This document shows positions 22,227 through 32,849 of a stretch of 64,000 nt of DNA, one piece after another. The stretch's first letter is position 1, and each line of letters opens with the position of its first letter. A model generated the notes under the pieces. That model did not search any database. It had not been told where the DNA came from and saw nothing but the letters and a program-made list of their open reading frames with translations. The stretch lies in assembly GCA_021173225.1 (NCBI GenBank), contig JAJOLK010000006.1, positions 94,251 to 158,250 of the forward strand, read 5' to 3'. A program made the position numbers and the translations under genes. The DNA is from Phycisphaerales bacterium PN19_bin_20 (GTDB lineage: Bacteria > Planctomycetota > Phycisphaerae > Phycisphaerales > UBA1924).

Positions 22227-24722
22227 TCAGAACGCCTCGCCCATGAACTTTCTTCGCAGGCTCGCTCGCACGCGGATGGCCGTGATGTTCAGCGCCACCA
22301 CCACCACAATCAGCAGGAAGGTGGTGCACCAGACCACCGGGCGGGCCGCCTCGGCGTCGGGGCTCTGGAAGCCCACGTCGTAGATATGGAACCCCAGGTG
22401 CATGAACGGGCGGTCAAAGTGCACGTACGGCGCGTTCGAGTCGATCGCCAGCGCCGGTGCCAGCTTGACCGCGCCAACCAGCATTAGCGGGGCCACCTCG
22501 CCTGCGCCGCGCGCCATCGCCAGGATCATCCCTGTCATGATCCCTGGCATCGCCCGCGGCAGCACGATCCGCTGGATTGTCTGCCACTTGCTCGCACCGC
22601 ACCCGTAGCTGCCCTCGCGCATGCTGCGCGGGACTGACGCGATGGCCTCCTCGGTCGCCACGATCACCACCGGCAGCGTGAGCAGCGCCAGCGTGCAGGC
22701 CGCCCACAGCATCCCCTTGGCCGCGAACGTCGGCGCCGGCGATCGCGCCTCGAAGAACCCGCGGAAGTACGGGGTGTACGCCACCAGCGCCAGCGCTCCA
22801 AACGCCGCCAAGATCCACCCGGCGAACGCCAGCCGCGCCAGGTACTGCTGACTATCGCTGGCATGCTTGCCCGGCTGCGGACGCGCGAACCCGCCGACGA
22901 GCACCACGCCCACCACCAGCAGCCCAAGGCTCAGCACGCCCGCCCACCAGAAGACCACCGACCGCATCGGTAGCGACGCGCCCAGAAGACTGACCGGCTC
23001 ACTCGCCAGCACCCCGCTGCCCGTGTCAATGTATTGCCCGACGGTGTAGCAGAAGAACCCGAGCCCGAAGACCCCGTACACGATGCTCGGCACGCCCGCA
23101 AGGTTGTTCACCGCGATTCGCAGCGCGCTGGTCAGCGGGCCCTGCTTGGCGTACTCACGCAAATACAGCGCCGCGATCACTCCCAGCGGCACCACCACCA
23201 CGCTCAGCAGCAGCGTCAGCGTCACAGTCCCGAAGATCACCGGAAAGATCCCGCCCTCGGTGTTGGCCTCGCGCGGCAGGTCAAAGAGGAACTCACCCCA
23301 GCGGTCTAAGTACACCGCCAGCCGCGCCGACCAGCCAAGCTCGTTGGGCTGCACGGCGCGCACCACCTGCGAGATGCGCATCGGCGTCTCGGGCTCAGTC
23401 TGCCGCACGGGCGCGAAACGCCCCGTCGTCGGCTCAACAAACACCGCCCGCCACTGGGCGTCGTCGGCGTCCACTTCCGCAACCTGCCGCATGATCTGGT
23501 CGTACTCAACCTGCAGGCGGGCCGACTGCTCACTGGCCGCGGCGCGAACCTCGGCCAGCCGCTCAGGAGTCATACGCCCGCTGAGCCAAGGGTTTTCAAG
23601 CCACGCCAGCAGCCCGAGCATTACGCCAAGGCACAGCAGGCTCACGCCTAGAAGCGTCCCGCGCGGGTCGGGCGGCGGCAGAAACCCAGGCTCAACCGCC
23701 TTGCGGCGCGAGAGCCGTCGCAGGCCCACCACCACACAACCAACAGCCAGCACCCCCGCGATAACCGCCACGGCCCCGCGCGACTTGCCGAGCCCGGCCC
23801 CGGCCAGCAGCCCACTATCCGCGCCGATCCGCTGGCGCTCCAGCACAATCTCAGCCTTGCGGACGCTCAGGCGTGAAGCCTCAAGCTGCGCGTTGATCGC
23901 ACCGACACCCTCGGTCTTGAGCCGCACTATCTGCTCGCGACGCTCGCGCGCCTGCGGCAGCACCTCCAAGAATTTGGCATACGCCAGCTCGGCCGAGGCG
24001 TCGAAGATCGTCCGCTCGATTACCTTGACCTTGCCGCTGGGCAGCTCGGCTGTCACGCGCCGCTCGACGCGCTGCGCGTCGCCGGGCTTGCCTTCTGCCA
24101 GTCGCACCGCCGATGCCGGGCCGTCAAGCTCTACCGTTTGCTCGTGCACCACGGCCTTTGGATATCCGTGCCACACGCCCCACTCGGTCCTCTCAAGGAT
24201 CGTTGCCGAGGGCTCAATCTGAGCCGACACAATCTGGTACACCGGCACCCACAAGAACGGCTGGGAGCGGAACTCCTTGTTGCCTGTACGGTACAGGCGA
24301 CGGACCGCCAGACCGTCTTCGTCCAGCGCGCCGGGCACCAGCTTGCCCGATGCCGCCATCGAATCAAGCGTCGCCCGCTCCTGCGGCGTAGGGGTGTACG
24401 ACTCAACCCGCACCACGTTGCCCAAGAACACCTCGGTGACGGACTGACTCGTGCCGTCACCCTCACCAGATAGCGCAGGGCGCGTGAGCGTCACACGCTC
24501 GATAGTCCGCGGCCAGAACGCCCCGACGCCACCGGCCACGACCACCGCCAGCAGGCACACGACCATGAGCCCGCACAGCGCCAGCGCAGCGCCGGTGAGC
24601 CAGACCATCGGCTCGCCGCGCGATGCCAGTCGGGTTGCCCGGTTGCGAGCGGTGAACCCCGCGCGATCGCCGATGGGCTTCGCTTCAGATTTGCCCGGGA
24701 TGCTCGTCTTACCGCCGTTCAT
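22227..24722 (-). CDS. pstA: Phosphate ABC transporter permease, extended form
   Basis: C-terminal PstA-type domain '[37 protein letters not shown]', '[53 protein letters not shown]'; large N-terminal half. Confidence 0.88.
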   Translation of the reverse strand: MNGGKTSIPGKSEAKPIGDRAGFTARNRATRLASRGEPMVWLTGAALALCGLMVVCLLAVVVAGGVGAFWPRTIERVTLTRPALSGEGDGTSQSVTEVFLGNVVRVESYTPTPQERATLDSMAASGKLVPGALDEDGLAVRRLYRTGNKEFRSQPFLWVPVYQIVSAQIEPSATILERTEWGVWHGYPKAVVHEQTVELDGPASAVRLAEGKPGDAQRVERRVTAELPSGKVKVIERTIFDASAELAYAKFLEVLPQARERREQIVRLKTEGVGAINAQLEASRLSVRKAEIVLERQRIGADSGLLAGAGLGKSRGAVAVIAGVLAVGCVVVGLRRLSRRKAVEPGFLPPPDPRGTLLGVSLLCLGVMLGLLAWLENPWLSGRMTPERLAEVRAAASEQSARLQVEYDQIMRQVAEVDADDAQWRAVFVEPTTGRFAPVRQTEPETPMRISQVVRAVQPNELGWSARLAVYLDRWGEFLFDLPREANTEGGIFPVIFGTVTLTLLLSVVVVPLGVIAALYLREYAKQGPLTSALRIAVNNLAGVPSIVYGVFGLGFFCYTVGQYIDTGSGVLASEPVSLLGASLPMRSVVFWWAGVLSLGLLVVGVVLVGGFARPQPGKHASDSQQYLARLAFAGWILAAFGALALVAYTPYFRGFFEARSPAPTFAAKGMLWAACTLALLTLPVVIVATEEAIASVPRSMREGSYGCGASKWQTIQRIVLPRAMPGIMTGMILAMARGAGEVAPLMLVGAVKLAPALAIDSNAPYVHFDRPFMHLGFHIYDVGFQSPDAEAARPVVWCTTFLLIVVVVALNITAIRVRASLRRKFMGEAF

Positions 24723-24755
24723 GTGGTCTTCCGAGTCGTCCGTCTGTGAGCCGGT

Positions 24756-27746
24756 CTAGAGGCTGGAGATCCGCCGGCGCACGCGCGCCCGAACAATCTC
24801 GGCCAGCGTGTTGATCACCGCCGTCAGCGCGAACAGGCACAGCGCGCCCAGGAACAGCACGCGGTAGTGCGTGCCGTCGCGCGCGGCCTCGGGCATCTCA
24901 ACTGCTATGTTGGCCGAGAGCGTCCGGAAGCCTGAGAAGATATTCCAGTCCATGTCGGGCGTGTTGCCAGTACTCATCAGCACGATCATCGTCTCACCAG
25001 CCGCCCTCCCAAGGCCGATCATCACGGCCGAGAAGATCCCCGACATCGCGATAGGCAGCACCACGCGCGTGGCCGTCTGCCATCGCGTGGCCCCGCAGCC
25101 AAGGCTCGCGCTGCGGAGCTGGCCCGGCACCGCGCTCAGGGCGTCCTCGCTGATGGTGTAGATGATCGGGATGACCGCGAAGCCCATCACCACGCCCACC
25201 ACCAGCGTGTTGCGCTGCGTGTAGCTGCCCAGCACAGAGTCGCGCGCATCAAAGCCAAAGCCCGAGAGCAGCGCGGCCCCCAGCGCCGCAAGCCCAACGC
25301 CAGCCACGAGCGTCAAGATGAACTTGCCAAGCTCAGTCGGCGCAGCCAGCGGGCCGGTGCGCGTTGCTGGCAGCAGCTCGTACACCAGCCGGTCAACCAG
25401 CCGCGACCGCAGCAGTGACGCGACGATCAATCCCGGGCCCGTGAGCACGATCAGCCACCCCGGCAGCGGTAGCCCGACGACACCATCAAGCCAGCGCCGA
25501 ATCTCGGCGCGACCGATCTCCGACTCCGCCAGCGCCTTCACGACCTTCGCATCACCGAGGCTGCCTGTGGGCCGCACAACCGTCCCCTCGGCGTAGTACA
25601 GCCCCGCGGCGCGGTACGGGCGAAGGTCCTGCGTCGCCAGTGAACGCCGGTCTTGCAGCGCCGCGGGCCACTGCTCGCGCGGCACCGGCTCGAAGCTTCG
25701 CGCCAGCACCAGCACCTCGCCGGTGGTGGGCGTGAACAGCGCTCGCTCGGCCATGCGACCAAGCCCCACGCTCAGCGGCGCTGCCACAATAACCAGCAGC
25801 GTCACCACCCCCGCGTGCTGCAGGCTCGTCAGACGCGAACGCGTCTGTATCGGCAGCATCTGCCACAGGTACGCCGCCATAAGCACCGTCACTGGCAGCA
25901 CAAAGAACGCCATCAGCACGCCGGGCAGATAATCCCTAAACAGCGGCGCAATCACCAGTGCCGCCAAGAAACCCAGCACCACGCTCGGCAGGCTTGCCAT
26001 CATCTCGATCACGGGCTTGACCGCGTTCTTGACGCGCGGGTGCAAAAACTCGCTGGTGTAGATCGCCGCCAGAAGCGCGATCGGCACCGCGAAGAGCATC
26101 GCGTACAGCGTTGACTTGAGCGTCCCGAAGATCAGCGGCATCTGGCTGTACTTGGTCTCGGCACTCTCCTCACTGCTGGACGACTGGTACGTCATCTGCG
26201 CCCGAGGATCGCCCTCGTACCATACCCGGCCAAACAGCGACGCCACCGAGACCTCAGGGTGCCCCGGATCGATGTCCAGCAGCAAGCCTCCCACTTCACC
26301 GCCACCGACTTCACCATCGACACTGCCCCCCACCGCTCCACCCGCGCCGCGCGCTGCGCCCGCCCCACGCGCGGCCGGTGCGCTCAACGCCACCACCGCG
26401 TCGTACTTTGGCGAGATCGTCACCAGCCCGACCGCGCCGCTGAGCCCGCCAGCCCCGCCGCCTAATGCGCCATTCATCGCGCTACCCGTCGCGCTACCCG
26501 TCGCGCTGGTCTCCGCGTCGCGCTGCAGCACCAGCTTCTGGCTGGTCATGTTCCACAGCCGCAGGTTGCCGCCCTCGTCACCGATGACAAACGAGCGGTC
26601 GCGTTCCGAGACGCCGATGGCCGTGACCGCGCGCCCTGCGCCGGTGCTCAGGCGATGCGCCGTGGCCCACTGGTACCCGTCGGGCGTGGTCAGCGTGTCA
26701 GTTCGTGCCGCAAACGATCCCAGCACAGATCCATCGCTGCCGCCGACAATCAGCGTCTTGCCGCCGATGTGCATCCGCGCGCGTGTGATGCTCGCGCGCG
26801 GGGTAACGGGGCCAACGCTCGCGGTTTCTGCGAGCGAGAACTCGCCGGCCCCCACGCGCACATAGCGCTGCATCGTCCCTTGCTTCCAAAGAGCCAGTAC
26901 CCCCGTGCCCTCGCCGGTGGCAAACAGATAGTCAGGCACCTTGCTCAGCAGCTCACGCGCCGGCGGCGCATACGGCACCACCGTGCTTTCAAGCCGCGTT
27001 CGCGGGCGACCCCCGCCCAGCGGTGTCGTCACCCGCACAGTGCTGAACGCCAGCGTCGCGTCCTCACGCATCGCCACCAAGAACTGCGCCGCCGCCGAGG
27101 CCCGGTAGTCCACGCGCACGACCGCGCCGCTGCCCACCGGCACCGCCACCGGCGCCGCGGCCACTACTCTCGGTCGCGTTCGCCTGAACTGCAACTTGGG
27201 CGTCACCTGCACGTACCCGCCGTCCGCTAAAACCTCGCGCTGCCCGGGCATCAGCCGCTTCATGCTGGGCGTGACGTCCGCAAGGTCTAAAAAGTCTGTC
27301 ACAAACCCAACGTCGACCACCGAGACTGTCCCATCGGCCAGGCCAAGCGCCAGCTTGCCAAGGTCGTTGAGCTCGCTGATGGCCGTGACCGCGACGCCCG
27401 CCGGCACCAGCGAACCTCCATCGCCCCCACCGCTGCCGTCAAGCATGAACCAGCGCCACGAGCCGTCGGCACTGATGATCACGCCCTGCCCGCGGTACTC
27501 GTCCACCCGCAGCCGCTCTGCCGAGCTCGCACCGCTTACTGAGAAACCAGCGCTGGCCAGCACCCGCCCGCGTGAGAACAGCGGCAACGCGTTGGCGGCC
27601 AGGTACACCAGGATCGCCAGCACCGCAGCGATGACCCCAAACCCGCCGATAGTGATCACGACCCGGCTGGCCGAGTCCATCAGGCGCACGCGTGGGTGGG
27701 TGGATCGCTTCAATCGCTGCTCACTAAACCCCGCTGCGCTCACCAA
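24756..27746 (-). CDS. pstC: Phosphate ABC transporter permease with WD40-like insert
   Basis: 'GTLKSTLYAMLFAVPIALLAAIYTSEFLHPRVKNAVKPVIEMMASLPSVVLGFLAALV', 'ATRVVLPIAMSGIFSAVMIGLGRAAGETMIVLMSTGNTP'; 996 aa. Confidence 0.87.
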   Translation of the reverse strand: MVSAAGFSEQRLKRSTHPRVRLMDSASRVVITIGGFGVIAAVLAILVYLAANALPLFSRGRVLASAGFSVSGASSAERLRVDEYRGQGVIISADGSWRWFMLDGSGGGDGGSLVPAGVAVTAISELNDLGKLALGLADGTVSVVDVGFVTDFLDLADVTPSMKRLMPGQREVLADGGYVQVTPKLQFRRTRPRVVAAAPVAVPVGSGAVVRVDYRASAAAQFLVAMREDATLAFSTVRVTTPLGGGRPRTRLESTVVPYAPPARELLSKVPDYLFATGEGTGVLALWKQGTMQRYVRVGAGEFSLAETASVGPVTPRASITRARMHIGGKTLIVGGSDGSVLGSFAARTDTLTTPDGYQWATAHRLSTGAGRAVTAIGVSERDRSFVIGDEGGNLRLWNMTSQKLVLQRDAETSATGSATGSAMNGALGGGAGGLSGAVGLVTISPKYDAVVALSAPAARGAGAARGAGGAVGGSVDGEVGGGEVGGLLLDIDPGHPEVSVASLFGRVWYEGDPRAQMTYQSSSSEESAETKYSQMPLIFGTLKSTLYAMLFAVPIALLAAIYTSEFLHPRVKNAVKPVIEMMASLPSVVLGFLAALVIAPLFRDYLPGVLMAFFVLPVTVLMAAYLWQMLPIQTRSRLTSLQHAGVVTLLVIVAAPLSVGLGRMAERALFTPTTGEVLVLARSFEPVPREQWPAALQDRRSLATQDLRPYRAAGLYYAEGTVVRPTGSLGDAKVVKALAESEIGRAEIRRWLDGVVGLPLPGWLIVLTGPGLIVASLLRSRLVDRLVYELLPATRTGPLAAPTELGKFILTLVAGVGLAALGAALLSGFGFDARDSVLGSYTQRNTLVVGVVMGFAVIPIIYTISEDALSAVPGQLRSASLGCGATRWQTATRVVLPIAMSGIFSAVMIGLGRAAGETMIVLMSTGNTPDMDWNIFSGFRTLSANIAVEMPEAARDGTHYRVLFLGALCLFALTAVINTLAEIVRARVRRRISSL

Positions 27747-27904
27747 GCCTTCGCAAGACGCTGCGCCGGTCAGACGCGGATGGTACCGTCGAACACGCCC
27801 GCTTCAACCAACCCCGATCGTCACCCCACAGCTAACAACGCCACAGGCACCGCACGCCGCTAAGAGCGGCTGCAGACACCCGAACGGTTCCCGCTAGAAC
27901 AAAG

Positions 27905-27935
27905 GCCCGCCGCACGCGATCTGCGCACGGCGGGC
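27905..27935 (-). terminator. Terminator between pstS and pstC
   Basis: 8-bp stem GCCCGCCG/CGGCGGGC; the minus-strand transcript continues with CCTTTGTTCT. Confidence 0.65.
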
Positions 27936-27977
27936 TTCAATTTCATCACTCCAATCACCCACGATCCGCGAGCCAGA

Positions 27978-28961
27978 TCAGAAACCGGGGGTCACGCCCG
28001 CGGCCTTGAGATCCTCGCGTGCGATGTCCGCCGTCACGGGGATCAGCTTGTCCTTCAGCACGCCCTCTTGGCCCTGCCTGGAGAACATCATCTTGACCAT
28101 CTCAACCTGCACCGGGGGCAGCGCCTCGCCGGGCTTCTTATTGATATAGACCATCAGGAAGCGGGCGACGGGGTACTCCCCGCTGTACGCGTTCTCGGCG
28201 CTAGGGGCAAATGCGGCGTCCTTGGCGGTCTTCTTGACCTTGAGCGCCTTGACGTCAGCCGTGCGGTACCCGATCGCCGAGTAGCCGATGGCAAACTTGT
28301 CGGTCGCGATCGCGTTGATCACGCCCGAACTGCCCGGCTGCTCCTTGACCGTGGGCTTGAAGTCCTTCTTGCCCAGCACGTGCTCCTTAAAGTAGCCGTA
28401 CGTGCCCGACGAGCTGTTACGCCCGTACAGCGCAAGGGGCTTGGAGGCCCAGTCGGCGTTCGTCACGCCCAGGTCGCCCCAGCTCATGTCCTTACCCTCA
28501 ACCGAGAAGATCGCCTTGGCCTGCTCGATCGAGATCTCCGCGATCGGCGCGTCCTTGTTCACAAAGATCGCCAGGCAGTCGATCGCGACCCGCAGGCCCG
28601 TGGGCTTATAGCCGAACTTCTTCTCGAACTTGTCGGTCTCCTCGCTCTTCATTGGGCGTGACATCGGGCCGAACGTGGCCGTGCCCTCGATCAGCGCAGT
28701 GGGTGCCGTGCTGCTGCCCTTGCCCTCGACCGACTTGCCCACGCTGGGGTACAGCTTGGTGAACTCCTCGGCCCAGTGCGTCGACAGCGTCAGCATCGAG
28801 TCAGACCCGACGAATTTGACCTCGCCAGCGACACTCTGCGCAACCTTGTACGTTGGCAGCGCGCTGTCGACGACCGGCTCCGAAGACGCCGAAGCGGTCC
28901 CGGCCAACGCAACTACCGCCACCGCACCAGACATCATCCGAGCAAAGGTCGTGTTCATCAA
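27978..28961 (-). CDS. pstS: Phosphate ABC transporter substrate-binding protein
   Basis: Signal peptide; 'VKFVGSDSMLTLSTHWAEEF', 'TFGPMSRPMKSEE', 'YGRNSSSGTYGYFKEHVL'. Confidence 0.9.
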   Translation of the reverse strand: MMNTTFARMMSGAVAVVALAGTASASSEPVVDSALPTYKVAQSVAGEVKFVGSDSMLTLSTHWAEEFTKLYPSVGKSVEGKGSSTAPTALIEGTATFGPMSRPMKSEETDKFEKKFGYKPTGLRVAIDCLAIFVNKDAPIAEISIEQAKAIFSVEGKDMSWGDLGVTNADWASKPLALYGRNSSSGTYGYFKEHVLGKKDFKPTVKEQPGSSGVINAIATDKFAIGYSAIGYRTADVKALKVKKTAKDAAFAPSAENAYSGEYPVARFLMVYINKKPGEALPPVQVEMVKMMFSRQGQEGVLKDKLIPVTADIAREDLKAAGVTPGF

Positions 28962-29031
28962 AGGCTACTCCGTAAGGGTGAGACTCCAAGACCGTAGAAG
29001 TCTTAGCGGACTGGACCCTCACGGAGTCAGG

Positions 29032-29053
29032 CGTTTCGTTAAGGTTTGGTGAA
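29032..29053 (-). promoter_or_regulatory. Candidate Pho box upstream of pstS
   Basis: Minus strand TTCACCAAACC|TTAACGAAACG: two adjacent 11-mers matching at 8/11 positions, similar to PhoP/PhoB direct-repeat operators. Confidence 0.35.
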
Positions 29054-29217
29054 GACCCCAAGTTCACGCCACCACGACCCGCGAACCCGACTCGATCAAG
29101 CTTCGTCTTCCTCATCCCTACCGTAAATGGCCTCGCCCAAGTGCGCCGCCCGCCAACGTGGCCTCTCTCTCCAGAGCTCTGGACTGTCCGTCTCCGCCCC
29201 GCAACCATTACTCTCTC

Positions 29218-30000
29218 ATGATGGCCAGCCCACCCACAACCACCGCTTCCTCGCCCGTGGTTCGCCCGCCCTCGCCGGATGCACCGACCACATCGATTGA
29301 GGCCCGGGGCCTGTCCCGGTGCTTCGGGGCGTTCGCGGCCGTGCAAGACGTCTCTTTCACCATCCCCGGCCCGGCGCTGGTGGCGTTCCTTGGGCCAAAC
29401 GGGGCTGGCAAGTCCACTACCTTGCGACTGCTGACTGGGTTCCTGACCCCGAGCGCCGGCTCGGCGTACATCGCGGGCCTCGATGTTCAGACCGACCGAT
29501 CACTCGCGATGACCAAGCTCGGCTACTTGCCTGAGAACGGCCCGCTTCACCCGGAGATGACCCCGCCAGAGATTCTCAGGTTTCTTGGCAACGCGCGCGG
29601 TCTGCGCGGCGGCGAACTGGCCGCACGAATGGACGCCGTCATCACCCAGACGCAGCTTGGCGATGTGCTCGGGCGGCCTGCGAGCAAGCTCAGCAAGGGC
29701 TTCCGTCAGCGCGTTGGCATGGCGGCGGCACTCTTGCACGATCCGTCGGTGCTGATCTTGGACGAGCCCACGGCGGGGCTCGACCCACGGCAGGTTGACC
29801 ACGTCCGCCAGTTGCTGACCGACCTGGCCAAGACCCGCGCGATCCTGCTCTCAACGCACATCCTGTCGGAGGTCCGGGCGATCGCCCAGCGGATCATCAT
29901 GATCAGCCGTGGGCGGCTGGTACACGACGGGCCGGGACAGTCACTGGGCAGAACCGAGGCTGAGATGGAGCACCGCTTCCGAGCCCTGACGGCGGGCTGA
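29218..30000 (+). CDS. ABC transporter ATP-binding protein (GldA-like)
   Basis: 'FLGPNGAGKSTTLRLLTGFLTPSAGSAYIAG', 'LSKGFRQRVGMAAALLHDPSVLILDEPTAGLDPRQ'. Confidence 0.9.
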   Translation: MMASPPTTTASSPVVRPPSPDAPTTSIEARGLSRCFGAFAAVQDVSFTIPGPALVAFLGPNGAGKSTTLRLLTGFLTPSAGSAYIAGLDVQTDRSLAMTKLGYLPENGPLHPEMTPPEILRFLGNARGLRGGELAARMDAVITQTQLGDVLGRPASKLSKGFRQRVGMAAALLHDPSVLILDEPTAGLDPRQVDHVRQLLTDLAKTRAILLSTHILSEVRAIAQRIIMISRGRLVHDGPGQSLGRTEAEMEHRFRALTAG

Positions 30001-30096
30001 CCCGGATTGCATGACCAACACATATCAGACCGCGGCCCTTCACATCTCGGCCAGCGAGTGGACGCGAAGTCCTGCAAGCAACACGAGACCTGAACG

Positions 30097-32784
30097 ATGA
30101 GCTCAAAGCCTCCACGCCCGATTGCCGCACTGCTCAGCCGCGAGCTGGCCAGCGCGTTTACCAACCCGACGGCGTATGTCTTCATCACGCTGTTTGTCTT
30201 TCTCTCCGGGGTCGCGGCGTTCTGGGGTGACGCGTTCTTCGCCCGGAACATGGCAACCCTTGACGAGCTGAGCGCCTGGTTTCCGGCGCTGCTGCTGTTC
30301 CTTGTCCCCGCTATCACCATGGGCGCGTGGGCCGAGGAGCGCAAGCAGGGCACCGACGAACTGCTGCTGACGCTGCCAGCCAGCGAGTGGCAGCTTGCGC
30401 TAGGCAAATATCTTGGCTGCGTGGTGGTCTACACGGTCTGCCTGCTGTTTAGCACCTCGCACGTGCTGGTGCTGGCGTACTTGGGTGCGCCGGATGTGGG
30501 GCTGCTGGCGGTGACGTACCTGGGCTACTTCTTGGCCGGTGCGGCGCTGTGCGGGCTGGGCCTGCTGGCCAGCACGATCAGTGCCAGCTCGACTGTCGCC
30601 TTTATCACCGCGGCGATCGCCTCCGCGGTGCTGGTCGGGCTGGGCCTGAGCAACAGCGTGCTCAGCGGGCCGCTTGCCCCGGCCGCTGAGCTGCTGCGCA
30701 GCCTGAGCGTGCCCGCGCGGCTCGAGAACTTCACACGCGGGGTCGTGAGCCTGGCGGACGTTGCCTACTTCGTGAGCATCGCGGCGGCGGGCGTGCTGGC
30801 GGCGGCGGGCGTGCTGCGGCGGCGACGCAGTGTGGGCCTGCCCGCGGGCGGCGCGGGGCTGCACGGGTTGCTGCGGGGCCTAAGCGTGCTGGCCATCGGC
30901 GCGTGCACGGTGCTCCTGCTTGATCGCCTTGGGACGCGGGCCGATGGAACCAGCGAGCGGCTCTGGACCTTGAGCGAGCAGACCAGACAGATTGCCAAGG
31001 CCGTGCCCGCCGAGGCACCGGTGCAGATCACGGCGTATGTCTCTGCCGAGGTGCCCGGGTCATTGGCGCAGCAGCGGGCCCAGCTTTTAGGCACGCTGCG
31101 CGAGCTTGAGTCTGTCAGCGGCGGGCGGGTTCGCACGCGCGTAGAAACCACAGACGTCAACACGCCCGAGGCCCGCGACGCGGAGCGCGCGTTTGGAGTG
31201 CGCCCGCGTGAGGTCGCTGGGGAGGGGGCCGACGGCGGGGGCGCGCGGCCAGTATTCCTCTCGGTGGTCACGCAGGGGGCGGGCGGTGAGTTCAGCCTGA
31301 TGCCGTTCTTGGCACGCGGGCTGGCTGTTGAGTATGAGCTTGCGCGGTCGATCCGCGCGGTGGGTAGCAGCACGCGTAAGACCATCGGGGTAATGGAGAC
31401 GCCGGTGGGCGTCTTTGGATCCTTTGACTTTCAGACGATGCAGTCGCGACCAGACTGGCCGCTGGTGGCCGAGCTTCGCAAGCAGTACAACGTTCAGCGC
31501 GTCAGCGCAGGGGCTGAGATCCCGACGGACATTGACGTGCTGGTGGTCGCGCAGCCCAGCAGCCTGCGGCAAGAGGAGTTGGACAGCGTGACGGCGTGGG
31601 TCAGCGCAGGCAAGGCCGCTCTGCTGATGGAGGACGCGCTGCCGCTGATCAATCCGCAGCTTGCGACCAGCGAGCCCAGGCGGCCGCAGGGCAACCCGAT
31701 GATGGGGCAGCAGGACAACACGCCCAAGGCCAAGCTTGACGCGCTCTGGACGGCGCTTGGTGCCAAGGCGACGGGCGAGCAGGTGGTTTGGGACAGCTAC
31801 AACCCGCGCCCGAGCCTTGAGAACAGCCCGGGTGAAATCTTGTGGCTGCGGGCGCGCAAGGTTGGCCCCGGGCTCGTGCGCGACGACGGCGTAACGGCCG
31901 CGGGCACGCTCTTTGACCCGTTCAACCAGGGCAGCGACATCAGCGCGGGCCTGCAAGAGGTGGTGCTGCTGTTCGCGGGGCGTGTTGAGCGGATCACCCC
32001 AGCGGCCGGCGACGCGGGCGCAACGGAGTTCACGCCGCTGGTCCGCAGCGGGCCGACCGGTGGCCTGGTGCCTTACGCGCAGATGATCTCGCGCAACATG
32101 TTTGGGATGCCAACACTCAACGAGCAGCGGCGACCGACGGGGCGTGGCACGGCCCAGACGCTGGCGGCGCACGTGACGGGCGGAGTCCAGAAGATCAATG
32201 TTGTACTGATCGGCGACGTGGATGGTTTCAGCCCGCAGCTGTTCGCGATCCGAGAGAGCGGGAACGTGGAGCTTGAGTTTGACAACGTGCCGCTGCTGCT
32301 CAACGCGATTGACCGCCTGGCGGGTGACACGGGCCTGCTCGAGCTTCGGCGGAAGCGGCGCGTCTATCGCACGCTTGAGCGGATTGATCAGCGCCGCCAG
32401 GGCGAGCTTGAGGACACGCTGAGGATCGAGGAGTCGGCGCGTGCTGACGCGGAGAGCCGCGTGGCCGAGGCGCGCGGGCGGCTGGACGCGAAGGTCAAGG
32501 AGGTTGAGGACCGCACGGACTTGGACCAGAACACCAAGGCGATCATGCTCGACAGCGTGCGCCGTGCCGAGCAGGGCCGCCTGGACGCGCAGAGCCAGGG
32601 CATCGAGGCAGACCGGCTGCGGCGCGTGCAGGATGCGCGTCTGGAGAGCAAGCAGAACATCGATCGCATCGAGGGCAGCGTGCGTGCGCTGGCGGTGGTG
32701 CTGCCGCCGGTGCCAGCGCTGCTGGTGGGGCTGGTGGTGACGGTGCGTCGTCGCTGGCGCGCGGAGGCCGAGCGGAAGGCGTGA
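30097..32784 (+). CDS. ABC transporter permease fused to GldG-like auxiliary domain (GldF-GldG fusion)
   Basis: N-terminal ABC-2 permease; C-terminal 'LSEQTRQIAKAVPAEAPVQITAYVS...GTLRELESVSGGRVRTRVETTDVN', coiled coil and terminal TM. Confidence 0.85.
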   Translation: MSSKPPRPIAALLSRELASAFTNPTAYVFITLFVFLSGVAAFWGDAFFARNMATLDELSAWFPALLLFLVPAITMGAWAEERKQGTDELLLTLPASEWQLALGKYLGCVVVYTVCLLFSTSHVLVLAYLGAPDVGLLAVTYLGYFLAGAALCGLGLLASTISASSTVAFITAAIASAVLVGLGLSNSVLSGPLAPAAELLRSLSVPARLENFTRGVVSLADVAYFVSIAAAGVLAAAGVLRRRRSVGLPAGGAGLHGLLRGLSVLAIGACTVLLLDRLGTRADGTSERLWTLSEQTRQIAKAVPAEAPVQITAYVSAEVPGSLAQQRAQLLGTLRELESVSGGRVRTRVETTDVNTPEARDAERAFGVRPREVAGEGADGGGARPVFLSVVTQGAGGEFSLMPFLARGLAVEYELARSIRAVGSSTRKTIGVMETPVGVFGSFDFQTMQSRPDWPLVAELRKQYNVQRVSAGAEIPTDIDVLVVAQPSSLRQEELDSVTAWVSAGKAALLMEDALPLINPQLATSEPRRPQGNPMMGQQDNTPKAKLDALWTALGAKATGEQVVWDSYNPRPSLENSPGEILWLRARKVGPGLVRDDGVTAAGTLFDPFNQGSDISAGLQEVVLLFAGRVERITPAAGDAGATEFTPLVRSGPTGGLVPYAQMISRNMFGMPTLNEQRRPTGRGTAQTLAAHVTGGVQKINVVLIGDVDGFSPQLFAIRESGNVELEFDNVPLLLNAIDRLAGDTGLLELRRKRRVYRTLERIDQRRQGELEDTLRIEESARADAESRVAEARGRLDAKVKEVEDRTDLDQNTKAIMLDSVRRAEQGRLDAQSQGIEADRLRRVQDARLESKQNIDRIEGSVRALAVVLPPVPALLVGLVVTVRRRWRAEAERKA

Positions 32785-32849
32785 GCGCGGGTGGGCCGCA
32801 GCAGGCGGGCGGTCCAAACGGATTGAAGAACGGAGCGCGGGGCATCCAA

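Noticed and set aside
31087-32817. 576-aa minus-strand ORF opposite the GldFG-like gene
   Set aside because: Antisense shadow ORF; the plus strand has clear family motifs.
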